Shown here: in pieces, positions 34,141 through 41,395 of the stretch
Numbering within the stretch: position 1 is the stretch's first letter
How the letters are laid out: each line of letters starts with the position of its first letter
NCBI GenBank assembly: GCA_016235675.1
Contig: JACRJN010000171.1
Coordinates: forward strand, 1-41,450
Direction of reading: 5' to 3'
Length of the DNA stretch: 41,450 nucleotides
From: Candidatus Schekmanbacteria bacterium
GTDB lineage: Bacteria; SZUA-182
The notes under the pieces: model-generated
Database searches by the model: none
The model's input: only the letters and a program-made list of their open reading frames with translations
What the model was told of the DNA's origin: nothing
Program-made: the position numbers and the translations under genes

Positions 34141-34180
34141 ATAAAAAGCATTTTCTGGCAACAACACCCTGGCATAATAA

Positions 34181-34576
34181 ATGTTCCTCAAACTACTCCT
34201 CCTTTTTACCATCCTGCCGTTGGTAGAACTTTCCATTTTAATCAAGGTGGGTGGGCAAATCGGCGCTCTCAATACCATCGCCTTGGTTCTGGTCACCGGG
34301 ATTATCGGTACGCTTTTAGCCAAGACTCAAGGGATGGCCTTGCTCAGAAGGGTACAGAATGAATTGGGGCAGGGAAGGCTGCCTGCGGAAGAATTATTGA
34401 ACGGGGTTTTTATTTTAACCGGTGGGGTGTTATTACTGGCTCCCGGGTTTCTCACCGATATATTGGGGATTATCTTTCTTATCCCGATTACCCGGAATTT
34501 ATGCAAGAAATGGTTGCGCTATAAGCTGATGCAGAAACTGGAATCGGGGCAGATTCATTTGCGCCTGTGGGGTTAA
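34181..34576 (+). CDS. fxsA: FxsA family membrane protein
   Basis: A small inner-membrane protein, 131 aa, with a cytoplasmic tail. It starts with the family's MFLKLLLLFTILPLVELSILIKVGGQIG, continues TIALVLVTGIIGTLLAKTQGMALLRRVQ and then the amphipathic GRLPAEELLNGVFILTGGVLLLAPGFLTD, which are all typical. In E. coli the homologue relieves phage T7 exclusion when overproduced (suppressor of F exclusion); its normal role is unknown. No clear ribosome site precedes the ATG. The stop codon TAA lies within the left GGTTAACCG direct repeat of the adjoining MITE. Confidence 0.9.
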   Translation: MFLKLLLLFTILPLVELSILIKVGGQIGALNTIALVLVTGIIGTLLAKTQGMALLRRVQNELGQGRLPAEELLNGVFILTGGVLLLAPGFLTDILGIIFLIPITRNLCKKWLRYKLMQKLESGQIHLRLWG

Positions 34577-34715
34577 CCGTATATGCGCTAACTTAAATGT
34601 AGCGCAGGGCTTTAGCCCTGCTTTCGGGCACTCATCAAGCCCGGCAGCCGGTAGCAGACCTAAAGGTCTGCGCTACATATAAATGCCTTAAGTTAGCGCT
34701 TATGGAGGTTAACCG
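34571..34715. mobile_element. MITE family 1, copy 2, with 9-bp flanking direct repeats
   Basis: The core runs from about 34580 to 34706: left end ATATGCGCTAACTTAA, right end TTAAGTTAGCGCTTAT, inner palindromes CAGGGCTTTAGCCCTG and CAGACCTAAAGGTCTG. Direct repeats GGTTAACCG flank it at 34571-34579 and 34707-34715. The target GGTTAACC is itself palindromic. It lies between fxsA and the end of a minus-strand gene. Confidence 0.85.
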
Positions 34716-34719
34716 CTTA

Positions 34720-35142
34720 TCAGGAAGAAGCAGCTAAAGCGGTGTCGTTTAACCAACTTAGATTAGTAAGTGCGATAACATCATTTTTTTCCGTTTTCGC
34801 TTCCACTTTTTCCGGCTCCTCCACTTTATCCGCCTCCACCTCTTTGGCTTCATCTTTCGGCTGACCGCCGGTTTTATAACTTTTTAATAGTATAGGGAAG
34901 CAAAATAAGATATGACTTTTATTTAAGGCAATAAAATCATATTTTTCCTCTTTGCCATCGGGACAAATAATTTTAACGTCGGTAATCGGCAGATACGGTT
35001 TTTGGGCAAAATGCATATTCAGGGTTTCTATCATCCGGGTATTGGGGGGTAAATGGAGAGTGGCCACCATTTTTATACCGTTGGCTAAATAAAAACAGAC
35101 CTTGCTGGCGATCTTAGCTGTTTTTAAGGGGTTGACGTCCAT
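34720..35142 (-). CDS. Hypothetical protein, paralogue of its upstream neighbour
   Basis: Not recognised as a named family. The ATG at 35142 (140 aa) follows a purine-rich GAGAAGAG; an ATG at 35193 would overlap the upstream gene by 23 nt and add 17 residues. Residues about 10-85 align by eye with the 79-aa product just upstream (FYLANG versus LFLNNG, RMIETLN versus RMIDMFN, FIALNKSHI versus WILVNRQSV), so the two share one small beta-rich domain. After this come a hydrophobic ILFCFPILL and a Lys/Glu-rich tail (DEAKEVEADKVEEPEKVEAK) that looks disordered, then a short hydrophobic end. The pair may form a heteromer (inference). No signal peptide. Function unknown. Confidence 0.7.
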   Translation of the reverse strand: MDVNPLKTAKIASKVCFYLANGIKMVATLHLPPNTRMIETLNMHFAQKPYLPITDVKIICPDGKEEKYDFIALNKSHILFCFPILLKSYKTGGQPKDEAKEVEADKVEEPEKVEAKTEKNDVIALTNLSWLNDTALAASS

Positions 35143-35170
35143 TGTTCTCTTCTCATTAATTGGGCTGCTT

Positions 35171-35410
35171 TTATTCAGAGTCGTCAACATCAATAACGCT
35201 CTGACGGTTGACCAAAATCCAGGGTACGGTCAAAACACGTGAATTGGCTAATAATATTTTAGCCTGGTGAATGATCAAAAATTGTTCCTTGTCAGACTTG
35301 GCATTAAACATATCAATCATACGGGATCCCGCAAAAACATTCAGATAGCCGTTTATATTGCTTCCGTTATTGAGAAAAAGCTGGATCGGTTTTTTATAAT
35401 AGTTATCCAT
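35171..35410 (-). CDS. Hypothetical small protein, 79 aa
   Basis: Not recognised. A single compact domain with no membrane span: KKPIQLFLNNGSNINGYLNVFAGSRMIDMFNA, then EQFLIIHQAKIL and VPWILVNRQSVIDVDD. The pattern of short beta strands resembles small Sm-like or PilZ-like folds, but I do not claim either. It is the upstream member of a tandem paralogous pair; its product lacks the acidic tail of the other copy. It stands between smpB and the second copy, all on the same strand. The ATG is followed by a normal frame and the stop TAA lies at 35171-35173. Confidence 0.65.
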   Translation of the reverse strand: MDNYYKKPIQLFLNNGSNINGYLNVFAGSRMIDMFNAKSDKEQFLIIHQAKILLANSRVLTVPWILVNRQSVIDVDDSE

Positions 35411-35457
35411 AACAGTTTATTATGCAATTACAGTGCCATATAAATAAGTATTGGAAA

Positions 35458-35934
35458 TCAGCGGTAGGAATTTTTCAGCGCCCGTGCCATGTATCTGGCG
35501 TCTTCTTTTTCTTTCAGGCTTTCCCGCTTATCATAAAGCTTTTTGCCTTTGGCGATCCCCAGGGCTATTTTAGCCCGGCCTCCGCTAAAATAGATTTTCA
35601 GCGGCACCAGGGTCAGCCCTTTTTGGGCGGTAAGACCAATAAGCTTTTTAATCTGGGAGCGGTGCAGCAGTAATTTGCGGGTACGCAGCGGGTCATGGTT
35701 TTGGATATTGCCGAATTCATAAGGGCTGATGTGGCAATTCAGCAGGTAAACCTCATTGTCTTTGATGTGGGCGTAGCTATCCTTCAGATTCGCCCGCCCA
35801 TCGCGCAGGGATTTAACCTCGGTGCCTTGCAGCACGATCCCGGCTTCCAGGGTATCTTCGATAAAGTAATTGAAATGCGCCTGGCGGTTGCTGCAAACCA
35901 CCTTTTCTTCTTCTTTGCCCGGTTTGGCGGACAT
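35458..35934 (-). CDS. smpB: SsrA-binding protein SmpB
   Basis: Binds tmRNA and brings it to stalled ribosomes for trans-translation. Nearly the entire family signature is present: [104 protein letters not shown]. The basic C-terminal tail ([10 protein letters not shown]) is the part that mimics a helix in the decoding centre. 158 aa is typical. The ATG abuts the TAA of the upstream PmbA-like gene (TAAATG), with GGGAGG 7 nt before it, so the pair is co-translated. No ssrA gene was found in the window. Confidence 0.97.
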   Translation of the reverse strand: MSAKPGKEEEKVVCSNRQAHFNYFIEDTLEAGIVLQGTEVKSLRDGRANLKDSYAHIKDNEVYLLNCHISPYEFGNIQNHDPLRTRKLLLHRSQIKKLIGLTAQKGLTLVPLKIYFSGGRAKIALGIAKGKKLYDKRESLKEKEDARYMARALKNSYR

Positions 35935-37275
35935 TTATTCGCCTCCCAGCATAATATCCCGGCAGCGGAAAGCGGGAGTGCCGACCGAGCCGAAGAAGCG
36001 CAGATTATCGGCCACCGCGTCCACCTGGACAAGCAGCTCCAGGAAATTCCCGGCGATGGTCACCCCGCGTACCGGTTTAGTCTTTTGCCCCTGCTCAAGC
36101 CACAACCCCATCGCTCCGACCGAAAAGTCGCCGGAAATCGGATCGCAGGTATGGGTGCCCATTAATTGGGTAACCAATAAGCCCTCGCCCGTACCGGCTA
36201 ATAACTGTTCGAAACCGATCGTCCCCGGCGCAAGAAAGAAATTGCTGACATCCACATCGGGCAGGGATTTGAAGCCGCCGCGCATTCCGTTACCGGTAGA
36301 TGCGGTCCGGGCTTTGGCGGCGGTATAGCTATTGTGCAGCAATCCCACCAGGACACCGTCTTTAACCAGCGGTGTGGTCTGCATGGGCACACCTTCCCCA
36401 TCGGCGGGTGCGGAATGAAAGGCGTCCTTTTTCAAACCGTCGTCGTTGATGTTAATCAAGGGAGAGGCGATCTGCTTTCCCTCTTTGCCGATCAATAGCG
36501 ATTTGCCTTTTTGCACTGCATCGGCGGAAAAGGCGTGGGAAAACATCCCCAAAAGCTCATGGGCGGTATAATTGTCAAAAATTATCGCGGTGCGGCGTGT
36601 GCCGATGATTTGAGCCCCCAAAAGAGATACCGACATCCGGGCTGCACTCTCTCCAATCTTTTGCGATGCTGCCAAATCCTGGTAACGGCGGGCCAGATCG
36701 AATTCCCAGCCGGTCTGGGAATCGGCGCCTTCGGTGGCTACAGCCAGAATGCTCAAGGAACACAACCCGCCGTCATAGTACAGTTCCAGGCCATGATTAT
36801 TGGCGATCCATACCTCATATTGACTGTCACTGTAGGTAGTATGGCGGACTTTATCCACACGCTTGTCATAGGCGTAGGCGGCGCGCTCGATTTCTTTGGC
36901 CCGCTCTATTTTATCCCGCACGTTGACCTTGACCAAATCCGGGTCTTTGCCTGGTACCTGAGGATATGAGGCGGCAAGCCGCGGCAGATGGTAATATTCA
37001 TCCGGGTCGCCGCTGAGCGCCGCGCTAAGCGCATGGTTAATCAACTGATCGATTGCCGCTTGGTTCCGCTCGGAACAAAAGGAAAAACCGATTCTTTGGT
37101 TATTGATAATTCTCAAACCGATCCCGTCTTCCTCGGTAAGTTTGAAGGTATCGACCTTTTGTTCCTTTATATCGATGCCGGTGGCCTGCGCTTTTTCAAT
37201 CCAAACCTCAGCCTCCTGTATCCCCTTTTTCTCCAGCCGCCCGATTATTTCACGCGCTAATTTTATTTCATCCAT
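35935..37275 (-). CDS. pmbA: PmbA/TldE-like metalloprotease subunit
   Basis: A member of the TldD/PmbA family. The TldD-TldE heterodimer in E. coli processes microcin precursor and helps degrade antitoxin CcdA. The N-terminal half shows IDIKEQKVDTFKLTEEDGIGLRI and RIGFSFCSERNQAAIDQLI; the C-terminal half shows SPLININDDGLKKDAFHSAPADGEGVPMQTTPLVKDGVL, GNGMRGGFKSLPDVDVSNFFLAPG and SGDFSVGAMGLWLEQGQKTKPVRGVTIAGN. The HExxxH zinc site of TldD is absent (HELLGMFSH has the wrong spacing), so this is the non-catalytic TldE/PmbA type. No tldD is in the window. GGAG lies 8 nt before the ATG. 446 aa is full length. Confidence 0.92.
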   Translation of the reverse strand: MDEIKLAREIIGRLEKKGIQEAEVWIEKAQATGIDIKEQKVDTFKLTEEDGIGLRIINNQRIGFSFCSERNQAAIDQLINHALSAALSGDPDEYYHLPRLAASYPQVPGKDPDLVKVNVRDKIERAKEIERAAYAYDKRVDKVRHTTYSDSQYEVWIANNHGLELYYDGGLCSLSILAVATEGADSQTGWEFDLARRYQDLAASQKIGESAARMSVSLLGAQIIGTRRTAIIFDNYTAHELLGMFSHAFSADAVQKGKSLLIGKEGKQIASPLININDDGLKKDAFHSAPADGEGVPMQTTPLVKDGVLVGLLHNSYTAAKARTASTGNGMRGGFKSLPDVDVSNFFLAPGTIGFEQLLAGTGEGLLVTQLMGTHTCDPISGDFSVGAMGLWLEQGQKTKPVRGVTIAGNFLELLVQVDAVADNLRFFGSVGTPAFRCRDIMLGGE

Positions 37276-37297
37276 TGGTTAGACTCCGTTTTAATGC

Positions 37298-37356
37298 CGA
37301 GATACGAGATATGAGATACGCAAAAAGCTCTTTCGTATCTCGTATCTCGTATCTCG
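37298..37356. repeat. Hairpin built of short tandem repeats
   Basis: Left arm 37298-37320 (GAGATACGAGATATGAGATA) and right arm 37334-37356 (CGTATCTCGTATCTCGTATC) are nearly perfect inverse copies around a 13-base loop. Each arm is itself a tandem of a GAGATACGA-like unit. It lies between the membrane-anchored unknown and the pmbA-like gene. Confidence 0.7.
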
Positions 37357-37361
37357 ATTTA

Positions 37362-37811
37362 CTATTTCCACATCTTCCGCAATTCCTCCAAATCAAATTG
37401 ATCATCCAGGGAGGAAAATTGAATCACCCGCCATTTATCTTTCTTTTCCATTACAATAAAATAAGTCAGTTTGCGCACACCGAAAAATATGTCTTTTTCC
37501 TCTACCTCGATCGAAAAACGGCTGCTGGTAGGGGTAAAATAACCGTTGGCGTCCCGCTCCCTTAAATCGGAATAACTGAGAAGCTGCTTGGTAAACCCGC
37601 TGCGGCAGTAAAGATATTTATAGGTTTCAAATTCTTTCGGATCCACCATCTCTTGTAATAATTTTAAATCCCGACGGACAAGTGAATCCAAAAACATAAC
37701 CGCGGTCTTTTTTTGCGGACGCAAAATTATCAAATACCAGGTAAGAGAAACAGCAACCATTATTCCGATTGTAACCGGCAGCACCAAAACGCGTTTTGTA
37801 TATTGATTCAT
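37362..37811 (-). CDS. Membrane-anchored hypothetical protein, 149 aa
   Basis: Not recognised. It has a short basic N-terminus, one hydrophobic span at about residues 9-29 (VLVLPVTIGIMVAVSLTWYLIIL) and a soluble domain of about 115 residues that should face the periplasm. The domain (AVMFLDSLVRRDLKLLQEMVDPKEFETYKYLYCR, then KLTYFIVMEKKDKWRVIQFSSLDDQFDLEELRKMWK) looks like the small cone-shaped folds of the SnoaL/DUF4878 kind by general pattern, but this is only a guess. GGAG lies 11 nt before the ATG. It is isolated by tandem-repeat hairpins on both sides. Confidence 0.75.
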   Translation of the reverse strand: MNQYTKRVLVLPVTIGIMVAVSLTWYLIILRPQKKTAVMFLDSLVRRDLKLLQEMVDPKEFETYKYLYCRSGFTKQLLSYSDLRERDANGYFTPTSSRFSIEVEEKDIFFGVRKLTYFIVMEKKDKWRVIQFSSLDDQFDLEELRKMWK

Positions 37812-37844
37812 GAAGAGCTTTACTCCTTCTAAACATTTATTGAG

Positions 37845-37930
37845 GAAGAAGCCAGAAGTCAGGAGTCAGGAGTTAGAATATTTCATATAATTTATTTTTT
37901 CTGACTCCTGACTTCTGTCTCCTGTCTTCT
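37845..37930. repeat. Hairpin built of GTCAGGA tandem repeats
   Basis: AGAAGTCAGGAGTCAGGAGT (from 37854) is mirrored by CTGACTCCTGACTTCTG (from 37901), with an AT-rich loop. It lies between cbiJ and the membrane-anchored unknown. Same design as the hairpins at 37298-37356 and 38744-38814, with a different unit sequence. Confidence 0.65.
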
Positions 37931-37971
37931 CTAATTTTGTTTTTTGAATTTTTAATTAGTTACCAATGCTA

Positions 37972-38724
37972 CTATAACGAATTTACCTTTGTCAATAATT
38001 CCTGATAATTATTTACCTGGTTGGGATAAATTACCGCAGGTCGCTGAATTATTATTATGGGAATAGCTAAACTCAAAGCCGCTTCAATTTTGGCCTCCGT
38101 TCCCCCCTCACGCCCGCTGTCTTTGGTAACTATCACATCGGTTTGATATTCCTGAAACATGGCTTTGTTTAAAGCGACCGAACACGGCCCCTGCAAGGCA
38201 ATTATCCGGGAGGGCGATAAATATTTCAGACAATTTTCCAGTACACCGGGGGAAGGAAGCACACGCAAAACAATTTCCGCCTTCGATTTCTTGGCCAAGG
38301 CGCAAAAAACGGCAATGTTCTTACTGCCGATGGTCAGAAAAATTCTCTTGCCAGTCGTCACTGCCAAACGTGCGGCTTCCGGGAAATCCTTTACCAGATG
38401 AATCAAGGGCGATTTAGGTAAAACAGCCTTTTCCCGTTCGAAACGGATATATTCGACATGCTTTTTTTTGCATACGTCGATGGCATTTTGCGAAGCTTCC
38501 ACCGCAAAAGGGTGCGTTGCGTCAATCATTAAATTGATACGATGATTGACGATAAATTCGGCTAATTGTTCCTGGTTCAATTTGCCTTGATGGCACATCA
38601 CATTGGGGGGCAGCAATTTCTTGCCGTAATTGTCCGTCACCGAAACAATTAGCGGATAGCCTTCCTGGATCAATAAATTGGCGATCTCCCGTCCCTCTTT
38701 GGTGCCGGCAAAAACCAGAATCAT
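37972..38724 (-). CDS. cbiJ: Cobalt-precorrin-6A reductase
   Basis: Reduces (cobalt-)precorrin-6A with NAD(P)H in corrin ring synthesis. Family markers: MILVFAGTKEGREIANLLIQEG at the start, LMIDATHPFAVEASQNAIDVCKK (about 75-97), ITIG-type LTIGSKNIAVF, PSRIIALQGPCSVALNKAMF and KDSGREGGTEAKIEAALSLAIPIIII near the end. 250 aa is typical of CobK/CbiJ. It is last in the order cbiF, cbiG, cbiH, cbiJ; the presence of CbiG and CbiF makes the cobalt-early anaerobic form likely. No obvious ribosome site; an inverted tandem-repeat hairpin separates it from cbiH. Confidence 0.92.
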   Translation of the reverse strand: MILVFAGTKEGREIANLLIQEGYPLIVSVTDNYGKKLLPPNVMCHQGKLNQEQLAEFIVNHRINLMIDATHPFAVEASQNAIDVCKKKHVEYIRFEREKAVLPKSPLIHLVKDFPEAARLAVTTGKRIFLTIGSKNIAVFCALAKKSKAEIVLRVLPSPGVLENCLKYLSPSRIIALQGPCSVALNKAMFQEYQTDVIVTKDSGREGGTEAKIEAALSLAIPIIIIQRPAVIYPNQVNNYQELLTKVNSL

Positions 38725-38743
38725 ATTGGATGACCTTTTTTTA

Positions 38744-38814
38744 AAAGGCTGAAGGCTGAATTATGAAGGCTGAATTAACTTTTTTCATCCTTCCGCCTTC
38801 ATCCTTCCGCCTTT
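38744..38814. repeat. Hairpin built of GAAGGCTGA-like tandem repeats
   Basis: Left arm 38744-38774 (AAAGGCTGAAGGCTGAATTA and onward) pairs with right arm 38784-38814 (TTCATCCTTCCGCCTTCATC and onward) with a few mismatches. The right arm overlaps the cbiH stop codon by two bases. It lies between cbiH and cbiJ. Confidence 0.65.
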
Positions 38815-39622
38815 AGATTTGATACCCTCTCGGTGTAATCAACATCTCCTTATAAACGATAGTCTGGGAATTGCCGATAATCACGGTGGTGCTCATATCG
38901 ATCGGCTCTTTAAGAAACTCAGCTAAGTTGCTGATTATCCGCTTCTCATCTTCCCGCCCCGCCTTTTGAACTATTCCCACCGGGGTATCCGGACGGCGGT
39001 GTTGCAAACAAATACTCTGAGCCTGCTCAATTTGCCTGGTGCGATGATTGCTTTTAGGGTTATAAATCACGATCACCCAGTCTCCCTGCGCCGCCGATTG
39101 CAGGCGTCTTTCAATCAACGCCCATGGGGTGAGTAAATCGCTTAGGCTGATTACCGCAAAATCGTTCATCAGAGGGGCGCCCAAAGATGCGGCGGCCAAG
39201 CTTGCGGCGGTAATACCCGGTACCACTTCAACCGCCACATCCAGCGACTTTTTCTGCAACAGCCCCAAAACCAGACCGGCCATCCCGTAAATACCGGCGT
39301 CTCCGCTGCTGATTACCGCTACGATTTTTCCGTTCTGCGCCTCCTGAATGGCCAATTCCGCCCGCTCCACTTCCTGGCACATGCCGGAACTGATCACCAG
39401 TTTATAGGCCAGCAAATTTTTAATCAGCCGCAGATATTCGCCGTAACCCACCACCACTTCGGCTTTTAAAATCGTCTCCAGCGCCTGGGGGGTAATCTGC
39501 CGGGAGTTCCCCGAACCGATACCTACCAGGTAGAGTTTTCCTGGGCTATGGATATAGTCATCCGGTTTATGATCGTCCTGGGCAAGATAATTTTCGTCCT
39601 CTTCCCGCTTAACAGGGCACAT
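38813..39622 (-). CDS. cbiH: Precorrin-3B C17-methyltransferase
   Basis: SAM-dependent methylation at C17 with ring contraction in corrin synthesis. Motifs: KLYLVGIGSGNSRQITPQALETILKAEVVVGYGEYL (about 31-66), ISSGDAGIYGMAGLVLGLL (the SAM-binding GDAGIYGMA loop), VVPGITAASLAAASLGAPLMNDFAVISLSDLLTPW and YNPKSNHRTRQ. The family fold begins near residue 31; the first 30 residues overlap the 3' end of cbiG by 100 nt, with no ATG, GTG or TTG nearer to the fold. GGAGG lies about 12 nt before the ATG, a rather long gap. Either a long overlap is real, or some start or frameshift joining the two is used. 269 aa. Confidence 0.92.
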   Translation of the reverse strand: MCPVKREEDENYLAQDDHKPDDYIHSPGKLYLVGIGSGNSRQITPQALETILKAEVVVGYGEYLRLIKNLLAYKLVISSGMCQEVERAELAIQEAQNGKIVAVISSGDAGIYGMAGLVLGLLQKKSLDVAVEVVPGITAASLAAASLGAPLMNDFAVISLSDLLTPWALIERRLQSAAQGDWVIVIYNPKSNHRTRQIEQAQSICLQHRRPDTPVGIVQKAGREDEKRIISNLAEFLKEPIDMSTTVIIGNSQTIVYKEMLITPRGYQI

Positions 39623-40272
39623 GGCTGGGCTACACCTCCAATTCCTAAATGCTTTTCGACCAGGGCTGAACGCTCATAATCCAAATCTGCGTCTTTCAGC
39701 CAAGCCTGGGGTATAAAATTAATCGGAAGCCCCAAATTCCGGGCGGCCTCCAGTAAACCGGTCTCATCATGTTTTATATCGATACTGGCCAGTAAGCGCA
39801 CTTGGTTTAAATCACGACCGGCCAGTTTCAAGCCTTCCTGAATTGTTTCCAGCACTTGCTGACAGGTCACCCCCCGCCGACAGCCCAAGCCGATGACCAA
39901 ATCCTTGCGCGCTTCGGTCGCGGTTGTAATCACCGCCTCAGCGCACAAAGCCGTTGCCAGCCTTTGCGCCAAAAGATTTGCGCCGCCTTCGTGACCGCTT
40001 AAGGTGCTGATAAAATAGCGTCCGCCTTCATCCACTGTAACCACCGCCGGATCGCGGTACTTACTCTTGATCAAGGGAGCAATGATCCTGATCACCACCC
40101 CTAAAGGCAAGACAAACACCCAGGCGTTAAAATCCCCCCACCGACTGACCAGCCAATCGCTCAATTTCTCTTCCGGCGGGGCAAATAAGACCGCCTCATC
40201 GCCCAGGTAATTTTTGATTTTTTGGGCGACGGCCTGACTGTATGGATTGAGGGCTAACACGGCTGTCGGCAT
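39523..40272 (-). CDS. cbiG: Cobalt-precorrin-5A hydrolase, short form
   Basis: Opens the delta-lactone of cobalt-precorrin-5A and releases acetaldehyde in the anaerobic route. The N-terminal domain (WVFVLPLGVVIRIIAPLIKSKYRDPAVVTVDEGGRYFISTLSGHEGGANLLAQRLA) runs into the C-terminal one (LVIGLGCRRGVTCQQVLETI, SIDIKHDETGLLEAARNLGLPINFI, VAQPCALL, KIILPRTIINRMTISIA) at TTATEARKDL. The middle domain of about 90 residues found in ordinary CbiG is missing, which explains 249 aa rather than about 340. Its last residues, NSTW and stop, are read in the other frame as the start of the CbiH fold. GGAG lies 8 nt before the ATG. A MITE separates it from cbiF. Confidence 0.92.
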   Translation of the reverse strand: MPTAVLALNPYSQAVAQKIKNYLGDEAVLFAPPEEKLSDWLVSRWGDFNAWVFVLPLGVVIRIIAPLIKSKYRDPAVVTVDEGGRYFISTLSGHEGGANLLAQRLATALCAEAVITTATEARKDLVIGLGCRRGVTCQQVLETIQEGLKLAGRDLNQVRLLASIDIKHDETGLLEAARNLGLPINFIPQAWLKDADLDYERSALVEKHLGIGGVAQPCALLSGKRTKIILPRTIINRMTISIAQENSTW

Positions 40273-40284
40273 GAATCAGGCTCC

Positions 40285-40433
40285 AGGCTATGGGGGCATA
40301 TGCGCTAACTTAAACGTAGCGCAGGGCTTTAGCCCTGCTTTCGGACACTCACCAAACCCGGTAGCCGGTAGCAGACCTAAAGGTCTGCGCTACACATAAA
40401 TGCCTTAAGTTAGCGCTTATGAGGCTTAGGGGC
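40285..40433. mobile_element. MITE family 1, copy 3, with imperfect flanking direct repeats
   Basis: Core 40298-40421: left end ATATGCGCTAACTTAA, right end TTAAGTTAGCGCTTAT, inner palindromes CAGGGCTTTAGCCCTG and CAGACCTAAAGGTCTG. Flanked by AGGCTATGGGGGC (40285-40297) and AGGCTTAGGGGC (40422-40433), probably a worn target duplication. It sits between cbiF and cbiG, and next to it is a further small palindrome GGTGGGCACAGCCCACC. Confidence 0.8.
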
Positions 40434-40460
40434 TGCCACTCATGGTGGGCACAGCCCACC

Positions 40461-41219
40461 CTACAAATCTTTACTTCTATATTCATGGCTAAACACCGCA
40501 TCGTATAACAAAGACCGCTGACGATTATCGCCCAAAGCTTGCCCAATAATTATCAGGGCGGTTTTTTTTACCCCCATTATCTCAACCTGCCGCTTCAATT
40601 CCCCTATGGTGGTGAGCACTTTCTTTTCCTCCGGCCATGAAGCCTTAACCACGATTGCCGCGGGGGTTTGAGAAGAATATCCGCCGATTAGCAATTTATC
40701 AATCAGTTCATCAATTTGCGGAACGCTCAAAAAAAGAATCAGGGTCGCCTGATGCTGCGCAAGACGGCTTAATTCCTCTTTTTCCGGCACCGGAGTGCGG
40801 CCTCCCATGCGGGAAAGGATAACGGTCTGGGTGATTTCGGGAATGGTCAATTCCTTGCCCAAAGCAGCGGCTGCGGCACAAAAGGAGGAAACACCGGGGA
40901 TTACCTCAAAGTCTATTCCCTGCTCTTTCAGCCAATCGATTTGCTCGGCTATCGCCCCATAAATCGAAGGATCGCCGGTATGGACGCGGGCTACATCCTT
41001 ATTATCTTTCTGCGCCTGTTTATATATAGCAAATATCTGCTCTAAATGCAAATGGGCGCTGTCGTAAATAACCGCATCATCCCGATGCCCTTTTAAGACC
41101 TGGGGATTGACCAGCGATCCGGCATAGATAATCACCGGCGCCTGATCGATAATGCGCCGCCCCTTAATCGTCAATAATTCCGGATCGCCGGGGCCGGCAC
41201 CGATAAAACAAACCTTCAT
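40461..41219 (-). CDS. cbiF: Cobalt-precorrin-4 C11-methyltransferase
   Basis: Transfers a methyl group from SAM to C11 of the corrin precursor. Motifs: MKVCFIGAGPGDPELLTIKGRRIIDQAPVIIYAGSLV at the start, VARVHTGDPSIYGAIAEQIDWLKEQGI (SAM loop, about 77-103), EVIPGVSSFCAAAAALGKELTIPEITQTVILSRMGGRTPVPE and LILFLSVPQIDELIDKL. 252 aa is normal. The ATG overlaps a TGA of an upstream frame (ATGA) and has AAGGGAAG in front, which suggests that it is coupled to another gene at the window edge. It is first of the visible cbi genes. Confidence 0.95.
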   Translation of the reverse strand: MKVCFIGAGPGDPELLTIKGRRIIDQAPVIIYAGSLVNPQVLKGHRDDAVIYDSAHLHLEQIFAIYKQAQKDNKDVARVHTGDPSIYGAIAEQIDWLKEQGIDFEVIPGVSSFCAAAAALGKELTIPEITQTVILSRMGGRTPVPEKEELSRLAQHQATLILFLSVPQIDELIDKLLIGGYSSQTPAAIVVKASWPEEKKVLTTIGELKRQVEIMGVKKTALIIIGQALGDNRQRSLLYDAVFSHEYRSKDL

Positions 41220-41395
41220 GCGCTTCCCTTCCCATATTGCAGAAAAAAATCAGGTAACGTAACAATTCCCAGATTATGCTTATGGGCATAACTTCTTACA
41301 CTTTTTTTAAGTAACCTGAGTTCGGGATAACAAGCTTTTGTTTCCCCCTTTGGCAAAGGGGGATTAAGGGGGATTTTTATATGGTAATCTTCCAT
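41216..41395 (-). pseudogene. Possible gene remnant ending in ATGA overlap with cbiF
   Basis: The frame is open from about 41440 down to the TGA at 41216-41218, which overlaps the cbiF start. An ATG lies at 41395 (59 aa). The last 30 residues (KKSVRSYAHKHNLGIVTLP and on) look like real protein. The part before them (KIPLNPPLPKGETKACYPEL) is a read-through of two repeats: a CCCCCTTTGGCAAAGGGGG palindrome (41344-41362) and the AACCTGAGTTCGGGATAA end motif (41313-41330) of the element at 21407-21617. So an upstream gene may have been interrupted or its C-terminus rewritten. I recognise no family; it could be chance. Confidence 0.3.

Noticed and set aside
35695-36328. Two overlapping plus-strand frames (156 and 152 aa)
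   Set aside because: They run across smpB and the pmbA-like gene, both unmistakable on the minus strand.
36550-36610. Possible HExxxH zinc site in the PmbA-like protein
   Set aside because: The His-Glu is followed by the next His at the wrong spacing (HELLGMFSH), so it is not the TldD motif.
37298-38814. Possible CRISPR-like repeats
   Set aside because: Units are very short, inverted rather than directly spaced, with no regular spacers and no cas genes nearby.
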